The notes under the pieces are model-generated. The model had not been told where the DNA came from. It saw nothing but the letters and a program-made list of their open reading frames with translations, and did no database searches. Shown here one piece after another: positions 7,392 through 15,613 of a stretch of DNA of 60,691 bases. A program made the position numbers and the translations under genes. Origin of the DNA: Nostoc sp. FACHB-152 (lineage in GTDB: Bacteria; Cyanobacteriota; Cyanobacteriia; Cyanobacteriales; Nostocaceae); the NCBI RefSeq assembly GCF_014697475.1, contig NZ_JACJRV010000044.1, positions 1 to 60,691 on the forward strand. The letters run 5' to 3'. The first letter of the stretch is position 1; each line of letters begins with the position of its first letter.

Positions 7392-8643
7392 AAGATTGAG
7401 TCTGACTTGGCTTGCTAAAAATCCGGTAGTACAGCCCGGTACTAGTTTCCTTAATCGGGAACAGTAAATAAGTCAAAGGATTGATGGCTACGATAATATT
7501 GCGGAAGTCTCGCTGGGCTAAAAACAGAATAGCGCGCGCCACTTGCGGTGCTGACATCACCCCATAAGGATTAAGTTGGCTTTTAAACGGGCCGAGGATT
7601 AATTTGCGAATGATGCAGTTTCCTTCTAAGCGTTTGAGGGTAATAATATCGCCTAATGTGCGTTTGCTCAGTTCATAAAGCGGACTGAGGGCTGGTGATA
7701 CCTCAGCCTCGGAAGTATTTACCCAGATTTCTTTAGTTGCTTTGTCTTGTGGCCCTGTCACAGTTGATGAAAATACATCCATCAACCGCAATGCAGAAAA
7801 GGTATTGACTTCATAGGAAGTGTTTATGCCTTGTGAAGTGCGATCGCCATAAACATTAATCCCGTGATTAATAATCAAAATATCTACTTTTTCTAATTTA
7901 TCCCGTAGTTGCGACTCATTACCTAACTCCCAAGGAAACACCGTTACCCCAGGTTGTACTGAGAGTTTCTCAGGATTAGTAGTTAAAGCTATAACCTTAG
8001 CATTGTGTTTGAGAAGTTCTGCTGTTAATGCTGTTCCCAAACTTCCAGATGCGCCAGTCAAAGCAACGGTTTTACCTTTGAGAGAAAGTCCTGTACCCAA
8101 AATTTTATCTACAAGCGGAAACACACCACTATAGTAAGCGTTGACATCATCAAAATGATGTCGCCAATGGTAAGCACGATTCACCCACCAAACGGAAGGA
8201 ATGATTTCTAAAGGGCCGGGTAAGTGGTTAAAGTCTGTCTCAATTTTCCCTTGAAAATATCGCACCGATGCACCATACAAGAAGGTGACAGCATAGGCCA
8301 CACCTAACCATAATCCCCATTGATGACCTACTAAAGCAACTACCGTCAGGATAACCAACAAAAGAATCGACTCTACAATGTCATGGTAAAGCTGAGATTC
8401 CTGGTAAACCTTAAGCGAAACTATTGATAAATCTCGGCGATACGCCATGTGATGCTTATTGTGCCATTTAGCCAGCCAACCCACTTGGTGACACAACGCA
8501 TGATAGCTGTCTCTGAGTACCTCAGCCAGCAAAAGAGAAAAAATTGCCCAAGCAGTAAACTGCAAGCAAGCGTTTATCAACCACCAATTAATGTGTAAAT
8601 TTGTTTTAATAGCAGTCCAGCTTTCAGCTAACATCTCAATCAT
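7390..8643 (-). CDS. Fusion of sterol desaturase-type hydroxylase and short-chain dehydrogenase
   Basis: The product has 417 residues. The N-terminal half (about 1-180) is membrane-bound, with histidine boxes of the fatty acid hydroxylase/sterol desaturase family: HNKHH near residue 61 and YHWRHHF near 158. The C-terminal half (about 190-400) is an SDR with the NAD(P) motif TGASGSLGTA and a YELSK catalytic Tyr/Lys. Such fusions are annotated in cyanobacteria as bifunctional sterol desaturase/short-chain dehydrogenase; the substrate is unknown. A lipid or carotenoid-derived alcohol oxidised after hydroxylation is an inference. It stands alone between two hairpins. Confidence 0.85.
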   Translation of the reverse strand: MIEMLAESWTAIKTNLHINWWLINACLQFTAWAIFSLLLAEVLRDSYHALCHQVGWLAKWHNKHHMAYRRDLSIVSLKVYQESQLYHDIVESILLLVILTVVALVGHQWGLWLGVAYAVTFLYGASVRYFQGKIETDFNHLPGPLEIIPSVWWVNRAYHWRHHFDDVNAYYSGVFPLVDKILGTGLSLKGKTVALTGASGSLGTALTAELLKHNAKVIALTTNPEKLSVQPGVTVFPWELGNESQLRDKLEKVDILIINHGINVYGDRTSQGINTSYEVNTFSALRLMDVFSSTVTGPQDKATKEIWVNTSEAEVSPALSPLYELSKRTLGDIITLKRLEGNCIIRKLILGPFKSQLNPYGVMSAPQVARAILFLAQRDFRNIIVAINPLTYLLFPIKETSTGLYYRIFSKPSQTQS

Positions 8644-8709
8644 GTTTTTCAGTATGCCGTTATCTTAATCAATCTTTATAATCACTTTAGTCAGCGTTGT
8701 CGCATTTTA

Positions 8710-8735
8710 AAACCCCTACTGTAGTGTAGGGGTTT
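8710..8735. terminator. Hairpin upstream of the desaturase-SDR gene
   Basis: AAACCCCTAC (8710-8719) and GTAGGGGTTT (8726-8735) pair perfectly around a 6-base loop. It lies 66 bases before the start of the minus-strand gene and could stop transcription arriving from either side. Confidence 0.5.
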
Positions 8736-8814
8736 ACGTGTAGGCTGGGAATTCATTGCGTTGCAAATCTGCCGCCCTGTTGTAGCAAGTGGCAAGCTCA
8801 CAATTACTGCTTTT

Positions 8815-9010
8815 GCGAACTCATTTGTTATTTCGGCGATCACATTTGTTATTTCGGCGATCGCATTTGTTATTTTTGCGAACTCATTTGTTATTTCGGC
8901 GATCGCATTTGTTATTTTTGCGAACTCATTTGTTATTTTTGCGAACTCATTTGTTATTTTTGCGAACTCATTTGTTATTTTTGCGAACTCATTTGTTATT
9001 TTTGCGAAGT
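8815..9010. repeat. 21-bp tandem array, nine full units
   Basis: Units begin at 8815 and recur every 21 bases to 9003, with a partial tenth unit. The consensus is GCGAACTCATTTGTTATTTTT; three units carry GCGATCGC- or GCGATCAC-type starts instead of GCGAACTC. Because 21 is divisible by three, reading frames stay open across it as a heptapeptide repeat, but I find no start site or family support for a protein. It is probably a noncoding minisatellite. Confidence 0.9.
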
Positions 9011-9209
9011 TTTCCTCCTACCTCCTGCCCAGTTGGTGAGCGAAGTCAAACCACTGCCTCCTGCTGTCCTTGATAAATTAGTGCTGATAGTTGATTAAAA
9101 AATTAGCAGGCTTCTAGTTATAGTTCTATATCTTAGTCAGCCTGCCAATATTTCGCGTATTCATAATTATTCCAGCATTTATCTATATTCTTGTTCGTGC
9201 CTTGTTCTT

Positions 9210-9488
9210 TCAAGAAGCTCCTATCCAGCCAGTTATTTTTTGGCGTTGGCTGATATAGCTTATAGCCGGAACATTTTCTCTAGTAGCTGGAATAATTTCT
9301 CTAACTTTACGTTTGATAGGTAAATCTTCTCTGATTGCTTGTGTTAGCAAACCCGAACCCTGAGAAAGATTACAAGTTAACACAGGCATATCTTGCCAGC
9401 AGTGGCGACAAAACCAAGTAATCTCAGAACCACGTATGTGTTGTAAAAGTATTTCAGAACAGCAAGGACAGTAATTCATATTTTTCAA
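9210..9488 (-). CDS. Small zinc-ribbon-like conserved protein
   Basis: The 92-residue product (or 89 from the second Met, MNYCPCC) has CPCC at residues 7-10 and CRHC at about 27-30, spaced as a four-cysteine zinc knuckle with an ITWFCRHCWQDMP core. The C-terminal half is basic and unstructured. The cysteine layout resembles short cyanobacterial proteins of unknown role. Metal binding is inferred from the cysteines; I do not know a function. It is a single gene between the 21-bp array and a long spacer. Confidence 0.7.
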   Translation of the reverse strand: MKNMNYCPCCSEILLQHIRGSEITWFCRHCWQDMPVLTCNLSQGSGLLTQAIREDLPIKRKVREIIPATRENVPAISYISQRQKITGWIGAS

Positions 9489-10047
9489 AAATCAGTGATA
9501 TAAGCGGTTTTAAAAATTAAGGCAGCTATTTGGTCAACTTGTGGTATTCAAACAACTGACTATACTTACGAGGATACTTACCAAATATGAGGAACTTGTG
9601 AAGAAAATAATATTATTCAACCATTCGTTACATTAATACATTAATGATTAAGTAATAGCACTAGTATACTTACGCCAAATTTTACTATCGCCAATCATTA
9701 GTGTGTCTTATAATACTTGAAATAATAGCGTATCAATGTTGAGCGATAAGTAGAAGCTTGCTGTTCAACAAATCAATCGATAGAAACCTGAAATCATTCC
9801 AGAACAACAAGATCCCCAATTATTTAAAACAATCGGGGATCTTGTTGTTCAGCGAGCGAGAATATATTACTCATACACAAAATGCGAATTTTTCTATTTT
9901 TTCTCGCCACCAGATAATACGAAGAAGCAAAAGTTACGTTGTTAATCAAAAGATACTTATATTAAAACTAAACAATTATTACTTAATAAAAATCAGTGAT
10001 AAATTGTTTTTAAATCATCCAAAACCTCTGACTACAAAATTAAGTCA
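9489..10047. other. Long AT-rich spacer with one strong hairpin
   Basis: The spacer lies between the zinc-ribbon gene and the GNAT gene. Apart from the inverted repeat at 9802-9850 I see no gene that I would support. An open frame from TTG 9758 runs through the hairpin and looks accidental. Confidence 0.5.
9802..9850. repeat. Perfect 16-bp inverted repeat of the GATCCCC family
   Basis: GAACAACAAGATCCCC (9802-9817) and GGGGATCTTGTTGTTC (9835-9850) are exact inverted copies around a 17-base AT-rich loop. The GATCCCC/GGGGATCTTG core recurs at 26110 and, diverged, at 40367. No T-run follows, so it is more likely a dispersed hairpin repeat than a simple terminator. Confidence 0.85.
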
Positions 10048-10557
10048 ATGCAAATAATTGAAACATTTTATACCAAACGCTTATTTGCTGAACGTCTAAG
10101 ATTTATTCACTTAAATGACCTTGATCGGATGCATCAAAACAAACAAGTTATGGCAACTTTAGGTGGTATTCGTTCAGATGATGAAACACGCTTATTTATC
10201 TTAAATAATGTGCATCATTGGGAGCAGTATGGATATGGATTATGGGTATTTCTAGACAAAATAAATAAGCAGTTTGTCGGTCGTGCCGGATTGCGAACAA
10301 CTCTTGTTGAAGGAAAAAATGAAGTAGAATTAGCTTACGCTCTTATGGCTAAGTTTTGGGGTCAAGGATTAGCAACTGAGATGGGCGAAAAAATTTTGCG
10401 AATTGGTTTTGATTTACTTGGCTTGCAAGATATTGTTTGCTTTACTTTAACAACTAATCTCGCTTCAAAACGAGTTATGGAAAAGCTAGGATTTCAATAC
10501 GAGCGTGATATTATCCACGCTGGTTTACCTCATTTGTTTTATCGGTTAATAGTTTAA
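10048..10557 (+). CDS. GNAT family N-acetyltransferase (RimJ/RimL-like)
   Basis: The product is a 169-residue acetyl-CoA-dependent acetyltransferase of the RimJ/RimL type. It shows the N-terminal TKRLFAERLRF strand, the central VELAYALMAKFWGQGLATEM with the acetyl-CoA loop (GQGLA), and a C-terminal NLASKRVMEKLGF motif typical of the family. The target amine is not predictable; protein N-termini, amino acids or antibiotics are all known for relatives. There is no clear ribosome binding site before ATG 10048. It is a single gene upstream of the methyltransferase, with 95 bases between them. Confidence 0.88.
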   Translation: MQIIETFYTKRLFAERLRFIHLNDLDRMHQNKQVMATLGGIRSDDETRLFILNNVHHWEQYGYGLWVFLDKINKQFVGRAGLRTTLVEGKNEVELAYALMAKFWGQGLATEMGEKILRIGFDLLGLQDIVCFTLTTNLASKRVMEKLGFQYERDIIHAGLPHLFYRLIV

Positions 10558-10652
10558 AAATTACTAAAGCAAGAAATGTTGCACTTTGTGCCGCAACATA
10601 CACATCAGGAGTTATGCACAAATTAAGGTTTAAAAGTTAGTAAAAATTGCTT

Positions 10653-11852
10653 ATGAATTCTAACTCTGCGCTGTGTATAGCCATATCTGAGCGTATCGCT
10701 ACTAGTCCCCAAAGGCGAATTACCTTTGCAGAATATATGGATATGGCACTATATCACCCTGAACACGGCTACTATTCCAGCAAAGCTGTGAACATTGGAT
10801 TTAAAGGCGGTGATTTTTTCACTTCTGTTAGTCTTGGGGCTGATTTCGGGGAGTTACTAGCAGAACAATTTGTCCAAATGTGGGAGATTTTAGGACAGCC
10901 AAGACCGTTTTCTTTAGTAGAAATGGGTGCAGGACAAGGCTTACTCGCACTGCATATTCTTGACCACTATCAACTGCACTACCCAGGTTTTTTAGCAGCA
11001 CTGGAGTATGTCATAGTCGAGAAGTCTCCAGGGTTGAGACAAGAACAACAGCAACGGTTACAAAATTTTACAGTGCGTTGGTGCAATTTAGAGGAGATAC
11101 CCAGTAACTCAATTACAGGCTGTTTTTTTTCTAACGAATTGGTGGATGCTTTGCCAGTGCATCAGTTTATTTTAGAAGCTGGGGAACTGCGAGAAATTTA
11201 TGTGACTACACTGGATAACATAAATCCCGAACCTGCTGCTGGAAAAGGGAAAGAGTCAATTCAATTTGGAGAATTAGCGGCAGAACCTTCTACGTCACAA
11301 CTAAAGCAATATTTTGATTTAATCGGTATTGATTTATCGAGAAATTACCCAGATGGCTACCGCAGCGAAATTAATTTAGCGGCTATGAGTTGGTTGAGTA
11401 TAGTAGCAGACCGCTTACAGCGCGGGTATGTGGTAACAATTGATTATGGCTATCCTGCTAGCCGCTACTATAACCCCCGGCGATCGCAAGGCACGTTACA
11501 GTGCTACTATCAGCATCGCTACCATGACAACCCTTATATTAATATTGGGCGACAAGATATTACTGCCCATGTTGACTTTACCGCCTTAGAGCGTCAGGGT
11601 GAAAAATGCGGTTTAACTACAGTTGGGTTTACACAACAGGGTTTATTTTTGATGGCGTTAGGTTTGGGAGATAGAATTGCCTCTCTCTCTTATCAAGAAA
11701 TTTCGATTTCCCAGTTGTTGCAACGCCGCGAGTCACTCCACCAACTGTTAGACTCCACAGGACTAGGTGGTTTTGGAGTTTTAGTTCAAAGCAAAGGACT
11801 CCAAAATCAAGAAATTTCGCATCCCCTCAAAGGGCTAACTGTGCCAAAGTAA
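10653..11852 (+). CDS. MidA/NDUFAF7-type SAM-dependent methyltransferase
   Basis: I start at ATG 10653 (MNSNSAL); an in-frame TTG two codons earlier is less likely. The 399-residue product has the family's opening MDMALYHPEHGYYSS, the SAM-binding VEMGAGQGLLALHIL, FSNELVDALPVHQF and YVVTIDYGYPASRYY. Eukaryotic NDUFAF7/MidA methylates a complex I subunit. Cyanobacteria carry the family and have the NDH-1 complex, so a related arginine methylation is possible but unproven here. The following small membrane peptide gene lies 113 bases downstream. Confidence 0.88.
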   Translation: MNSNSALCIAISERIATSPQRRITFAEYMDMALYHPEHGYYSSKAVNIGFKGGDFFTSVSLGADFGELLAEQFVQMWEILGQPRPFSLVEMGAGQGLLALHILDHYQLHYPGFLAALEYVIVEKSPGLRQEQQQRLQNFTVRWCNLEEIPSNSITGCFFSNELVDALPVHQFILEAGELREIYVTTLDNINPEPAAGKGKESIQFGELAAEPSTSQLKQYFDLIGIDLSRNYPDGYRSEINLAAMSWLSIVADRLQRGYVVTIDYGYPASRYYNPRRSQGTLQCYYQHRYHDNPYINIGRQDITAHVDFTALERQGEKCGLTTVGFTQQGLFLMALGLGDRIASLSYQEISISQLLQRRESLHQLLDSTGLGGFGVLVQSKGLQNQEISHPLKGLTVPK

Positions 11853-11965
11853 AAGTAGGGTGAAAAGTTAAAACTATCTATAAGCCTGCGGCATCAGGGT
11901 TATTTGGACTAGCATAACTATAACTATTGATTACTGCGAAATCCATTGTTAGGAAAATCATAATT

Positions 11966-12061
11966 ATGAGTACTCATGACCTGTTAATGCTAGTAATGCT
12001 GCTAACACCTGGTATTTTACTGTCTGTTGTCATTATGGTGACTTTTGCCGCAGGTGGCTAA
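11966..12061 (+). CDS. 31-residue single-helix membrane peptide
   Basis: This ORF encodes MSTHDLLMLV, one continuous hydrophobic helix, and ends VTFAAGG. AGGA lies 11 bases before the ATG. The size and layout (short polar N-terminus, one helix, small C-terminus) resemble the one-helix subunits of photosynthetic or NDH complexes, but I do not recognise it as any named Psb, Pet, Psa or Ndh protein. It sits alone between the methyltransferase and the dehydrogenase genes. The clean ribosome binding site and the helix make it a plausible real gene. Confidence 0.6.
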   Translation: MSTHDLLMLVMLLTPGILLSVVIMVTFAAGG

Positions 12062-12202
12062 ATTCTCAACTCTTGGGCGAACTTGATATCTGAGATAGCA
12101 TCTTAAACCTCAAATCATTCTTCGCCCTTAAATTACAATCAAACGATGGAAACGCGATGTCTATCAAAGGCTTCGCCTCAGCTGTACAAAGGAAAGTGAA
12201 CA

Positions 12203-13081
12203 ATGAAGGTGGCATTTCTGGGAACTGGACTGATGGGACAACCAATGGCGCAAAGGTTGTTAGCAGCCAATATACAAGTAGTTGCCTACAACCGCACCCC
12301 AGAAAAACTAGCACCATTACAAGCAGCTGGCGCAGAAATTGCGACGCAACCCCGTCAAGCTATTCGTGCTGCTGACTGCATTATTTTAATGCTCACTAAC
12401 GCCGCAGCCATTTATCAAGTCTTGCTCTCAGATACCGCTTGGCGCACCCTAGAAGGACGCACTATCATCCAAATGGGAACCATTACACCCACCCAAAGCC
12501 AAGAAATTCGAGATGCTGTAGTTGGCGGTGGCGGCGAATATATAGAAGCACCCGTATTAGGTAGCATCCCAGAAGCAAAAGCTGGCAAGTTAATTGTGAT
12601 GGTAGGTGCAGAACCAAAACAATATCAAAGTCATTTACAACTACTACAAAAATTTGGCCCAGAACCTTTACTTATAGGCCCTGTAGGCAGTGCAGCAGCG
12701 TTAAAATTAGCCCTGAACCAATTAATTGCATCTCTTACCACTAGCTTTGCTCTTAGTCTGGCCTTTTTGCAACGTCAAGGTGTCAATATAGAATCCTTTA
12801 TGCAAGTTCTCCGCGAAAGTTCGCTTTATGCACCTACCTTTGACACAAAGTTGCAACGAATGTTGGAAGAAAATTATGCTAATCCCAATTTTCCGACAAA
12901 ACATTTGCTCAAAGATACAGATTTGTTTATCTCAGAAGCAAAGGCCTTAGGTTTAGATCTCAGCAGTATTGAATCAGTGCGACACATCTTGTATACAGCC
13001 ATGAAAATGTCCTACGCTAATGATGATTACTCCTCGATATTTTCAGCTATTAAAGAATGGGGCGATTCGAGCGCAGAGTAA
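12203..13081 (+). CDS. NAD(P)-dependent 3-hydroxyisobutyrate dehydrogenase-family oxidoreductase
   Basis: The 292-residue beta-hydroxyacid dehydrogenase has the N-terminal dinucleotide motif FLGTGLMGQPMAQRL, the substrate-loop EAPVLGSIPEAKAGKL, the catalytic lysine segment AAALKLALNQL and the C-terminal KDTDLFISEAKALG. Members reduce succinic semialdehyde or glyoxylate (GLYR) or oxidise 3-hydroxyisobutyrate or tartronate semialdehyde. In a cyanobacterium the aldehyde reductase role is the more likely, by inference. AAGGAAAGTGAACA precedes the ATG and provides a ribosome binding site. It is not in an evident operon. Confidence 0.88.
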   Translation: MKVAFLGTGLMGQPMAQRLLAANIQVVAYNRTPEKLAPLQAAGAEIATQPRQAIRAADCIILMLTNAAAIYQVLLSDTAWRTLEGRTIIQMGTITPTQSQEIRDAVVGGGGEYIEAPVLGSIPEAKAGKLIVMVGAEPKQYQSHLQLLQKFGPEPLLIGPVGSAAALKLALNQLIASLTTSFALSLAFLQRQGVNIESFMQVLRESSLYAPTFDTKLQRMLEENYANPNFPTKHLLKDTDLFISEAKALGLDLSSIESVRHILYTAMKMSYANDDYSSIFSAIKEWGDSSAE

Positions 13082-13406
13082 ATTGCTGAATACATTATTA
13101 TTAGCATCATTTCTATAGAACATATATCTAATATTTGAACAAGTAGGGTGTGTTGTCGCATAGCGCAACGCACCATCTTTATATTAAGATTCTTAAATAA
13201 TATATAAACAAATTTACTCTCTACTGCTTGTCTCAAGCAACCAGCAGTGAAATCAAATACAATTGCTATATTTAGAACGTTGCGTTAGCTTCCGGCATAA
13301 CCCACTCTACATTTTATGTTTGGCTACCTAGGAACTTAAAAAATCTTTAGTTTAAATTTCTAACTCAAGATTGTTTTTATTTTGAAGATTATGTCATGAA
13401 TATATC
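13082..13406. repeat. Spacer with a GTGCGTT/AACGCAC-type palindromic repeat
   Basis: The segment around 13142-13178 (GTAGGGTGTGTTGTCGC, then AACGCACCATC) belongs to the dispersed palindromic repeat also present at 28938-29020, 51540-51645 and 60470-60535. The rest is AT-rich with no gene. Confidence 0.6.
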
Positions 13407-15602
13407 ATGCTGACCTTTTATTTATGCATGAGTTTTATGCTGAACATAGATAGACGCACAAAGGGAATTGTATTGTCATTGTTATTTACAGTACTTGGGC
13501 TTTTATTAACAAATTTTTACGATAAATGGCAATATATCTTCTTTTTAAGAATGCCTATTATTGTGGGCTTAATACTCGTCTTCTTCCCGTTGATTGCAGT
13601 TAAACTATTACCAAGCACGCTGAAAAATCTTTTTGTACTTCGTACAAATGTTAAGGGACAGTTAATTGGACAGTTAATTTTAGTGATTGTTGGTTCGACA
13701 TTAGCTGGAATGGCGACAATATTGGTTTATAACGTCATTTTAACTAATGCTTATCTGCGATTTGAAGTCCAACAAAAACAAGCTTTGCCAGAATGGCTAC
13801 TTTATATAAACGGTATTATATTAAGTCTTCCTATTTCTATTACAAGCATTATTTTAACTAAGAAAGAAAATCAACATCCAAATTCTATCAAAAACCACCA
13901 TGTTCCTATTTTGATAGGAACTTTTTTAGGGGTAAGTATCGCCGCATTGCTGTTAACTATCAGCAACTTTGTGCAATATATTTTAGAATCTCATCCTTTA
14001 CCAAAGCAGATTCTATTAAATTTAATCTATCTGTTACCTGAGCCTGTACGCAATGGTTATATAGATCATAGTAATAACTTAGCACCAGGACAAATTGCTG
14101 TAACTGCATTTTTGTTAGTAATGCTTGGTGTTTATATTGCTTGTTATTTTATCCTTAAACCTCAAGCAGATTCTAATCGTTTTGAGGCTCCAGCACTATT
14201 TTATGTCACGCTGATTCTGACAGTATTAGTGTTGTTATTAAGTGGAATGTCTTTCTTTCTTGATTACTCACGTATTCCCGTACTTCTGCTATTTTTAATT
14301 ATTTCAATTTCTGGATACTTGTTTTTAGGCGTAGATCATTATTACGTACTCAATGATGAGCCTAGTGATGCAATAAAACAAGAAGATTGGAAAGATATAG
14401 TCTGTAACCGTATTAAAACATATCAAGCCGACAATGAAATTAAAACTTTAGTGGTTGTTTGTGCTAGTGGTGGGGGTATTCAAGCTGCGGGATGGATAAG
14501 TAGAGTTTTAGCTGGGTTACAAGAACAAAGTAAATTAGGCATTAATTTTACCCAAGCAATTGGTTGGATAAGCGCAGTTTCTGGTGGTTCAATCGGAACT
14601 ATGTACTATTTAGACCGCTTTGGTGAACATGGTTATCCAGAAGAAAAAGATTTGTCAAGTATATTTGACAGTGCGGTTAAAGATAGTTTAGATGCTGTTG
14701 GTTGGGGACTAACTTATCCAGATTTATTACGCTTTATTGGTTTACCTTTTTTAGTACCTAAAATGGAAGATAGAGGTACAGCAATTGAAGAAGATTGGAG
14801 AGGAGAACTAAAACATAAAAAAGCTTCTTTAGCCTCTTGGCGAATCAAGGTGCAACAAGGAAAACTACCAATTCCTATTTTTAATGCGACTTTAGTAGAA
14901 GACGGTCGGCGTTTTTTAATCAGTCCTATTACTCTAGAAGAAGATAATCCAGCTAATTCTATTAGCCCGATTACTCTGCAAGATAATATTCAATCTAAGT
15001 CTATTAGTTTTAAGAAACTTTATCCTGATTTTGATATTAACATAGCTACATCTGCTAGACTGTCAGCAACTTTTCCTTATGTATCTCCTGTTTGCCGTCC
15101 CGACAATCCCAAAACACAGCAAAATTTTCATGTTGCTGATGGTGGCTATTTTGATAATTTTGGAGTCTGTACTAATGTACAATTACTCGATGAATTCTTA
15201 ACAGCAAAAAGTTGTGAAATTAACAAAGTTATATTTTTGCGGGTCAATGCTTTTCCCGAACCTGTAGCTAGTGATCAGGTGCCAAGTGCGCCAGGGTGGA
15301 TAATGGAAGTTATTGGTTCATTACAAGCATTATTAAATGTTCGCAGTTCTACTCAGACTGATAACAATACCGTGAGTGTTAAATTATTACAGGAAAAATG
15401 GCGAGACAAAGTAGACATTGCGGATTTTGCTATTACCTTTCCTATTGATATTGATAAAAAATATACAGCACCACTTTCTTGGAAGTTAACAATAACCCAA
15501 AAGGAAGAGATCAAGCGTGCTTGGAAGCGTTTATCTCAATATATAGACAAAGAGCAAGTTATCAAAAAAATTGAAGAGAAATGGGATGAATGGAAGCATT
15601 AG
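13407..15602 (+). CDS. Membrane-anchored patatin-like phospholipase
   Basis: The product has 731 residues. Residues 1-310 contain about eight hydrophobic helices. From residue 348 a patatin-like domain begins: oxyanion loop ASGGGIQAAGW (353-363), nucleophile Ser392 within SAVSGGSIG, and catalytic Asp578 in ADGGYFDNFG. The Ser-Asp dyad is complete, so lipid acyl hydrolase activity is likely. The large membrane domain would place it in the plasma or thylakoid membrane. In-frame ATGs at 13428 and 13437 are alternative starts. The gene converges on the TPR gene with only 11 bases between the two stops. Confidence 0.85.
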   Translation: MLTFYLCMSFMLNIDRRTKGIVLSLLFTVLGLLLTNFYDKWQYIFFLRMPIIVGLILVFFPLIAVKLLPSTLKNLFVLRTNVKGQLIGQLILVIVGSTLAGMATILVYNVILTNAYLRFEVQQKQALPEWLLYINGIILSLPISITSIILTKKENQHPNSIKNHHVPILIGTFLGVSIAALLLTISNFVQYILESHPLPKQILLNLIYLLPEPVRNGYIDHSNNLAPGQIAVTAFLLVMLGVYIACYFILKPQADSNRFEAPALFYVTLILTVLVLLLSGMSFFLDYSRIPVLLLFLIISISGYLFLGVDHYYVLNDEPSDAIKQEDWKDIVCNRIKTYQADNEIKTLVVVCASGGGIQAAGWISRVLAGLQEQSKLGINFTQAIGWISAVSGGSIGTMYYLDRFGEHGYPEEKDLSSIFDSAVKDSLDAVGWGLTYPDLLRFIGLPFLVPKMEDRGTAIEEDWRGELKHKKASLASWRIKVQQGKLPIPIFNATLVEDGRRFLISPITLEEDNPANSISPITLQDNIQSKSISFKKLYPDFDINIATSARLSATFPYVSPVCRPDNPKTQQNFHVADGGYFDNFGVCTNVQLLDEFLTAKSCEINKVIFLRVNAFPEPVASDQVPSAPGWIMEVIGSLQALLNVRSSTQTDNNTVSVKLLQEKWRDKVDIADFAITFPIDIDKKYTAPLSWKLTITQKEEIKRAWKRLSQYIDKEQVIKKIEEKWDEWKH

Positions 15603-15613
15603 GGTAAACTCTT

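Noticed and set aside
8761-9073. Two overlapping plus-strand reading frames of 92-94 codons across the 21-bp array
   Set aside because: They stay open only because 21 is divisible by three; no ribosome binding site, no family match, low complexity.
9758-10057. 99-codon frame from TTG
   Set aside because: Runs through a perfect 16-bp inverted repeat, has no ribosome binding site and overlaps the start of the GNAT gene.
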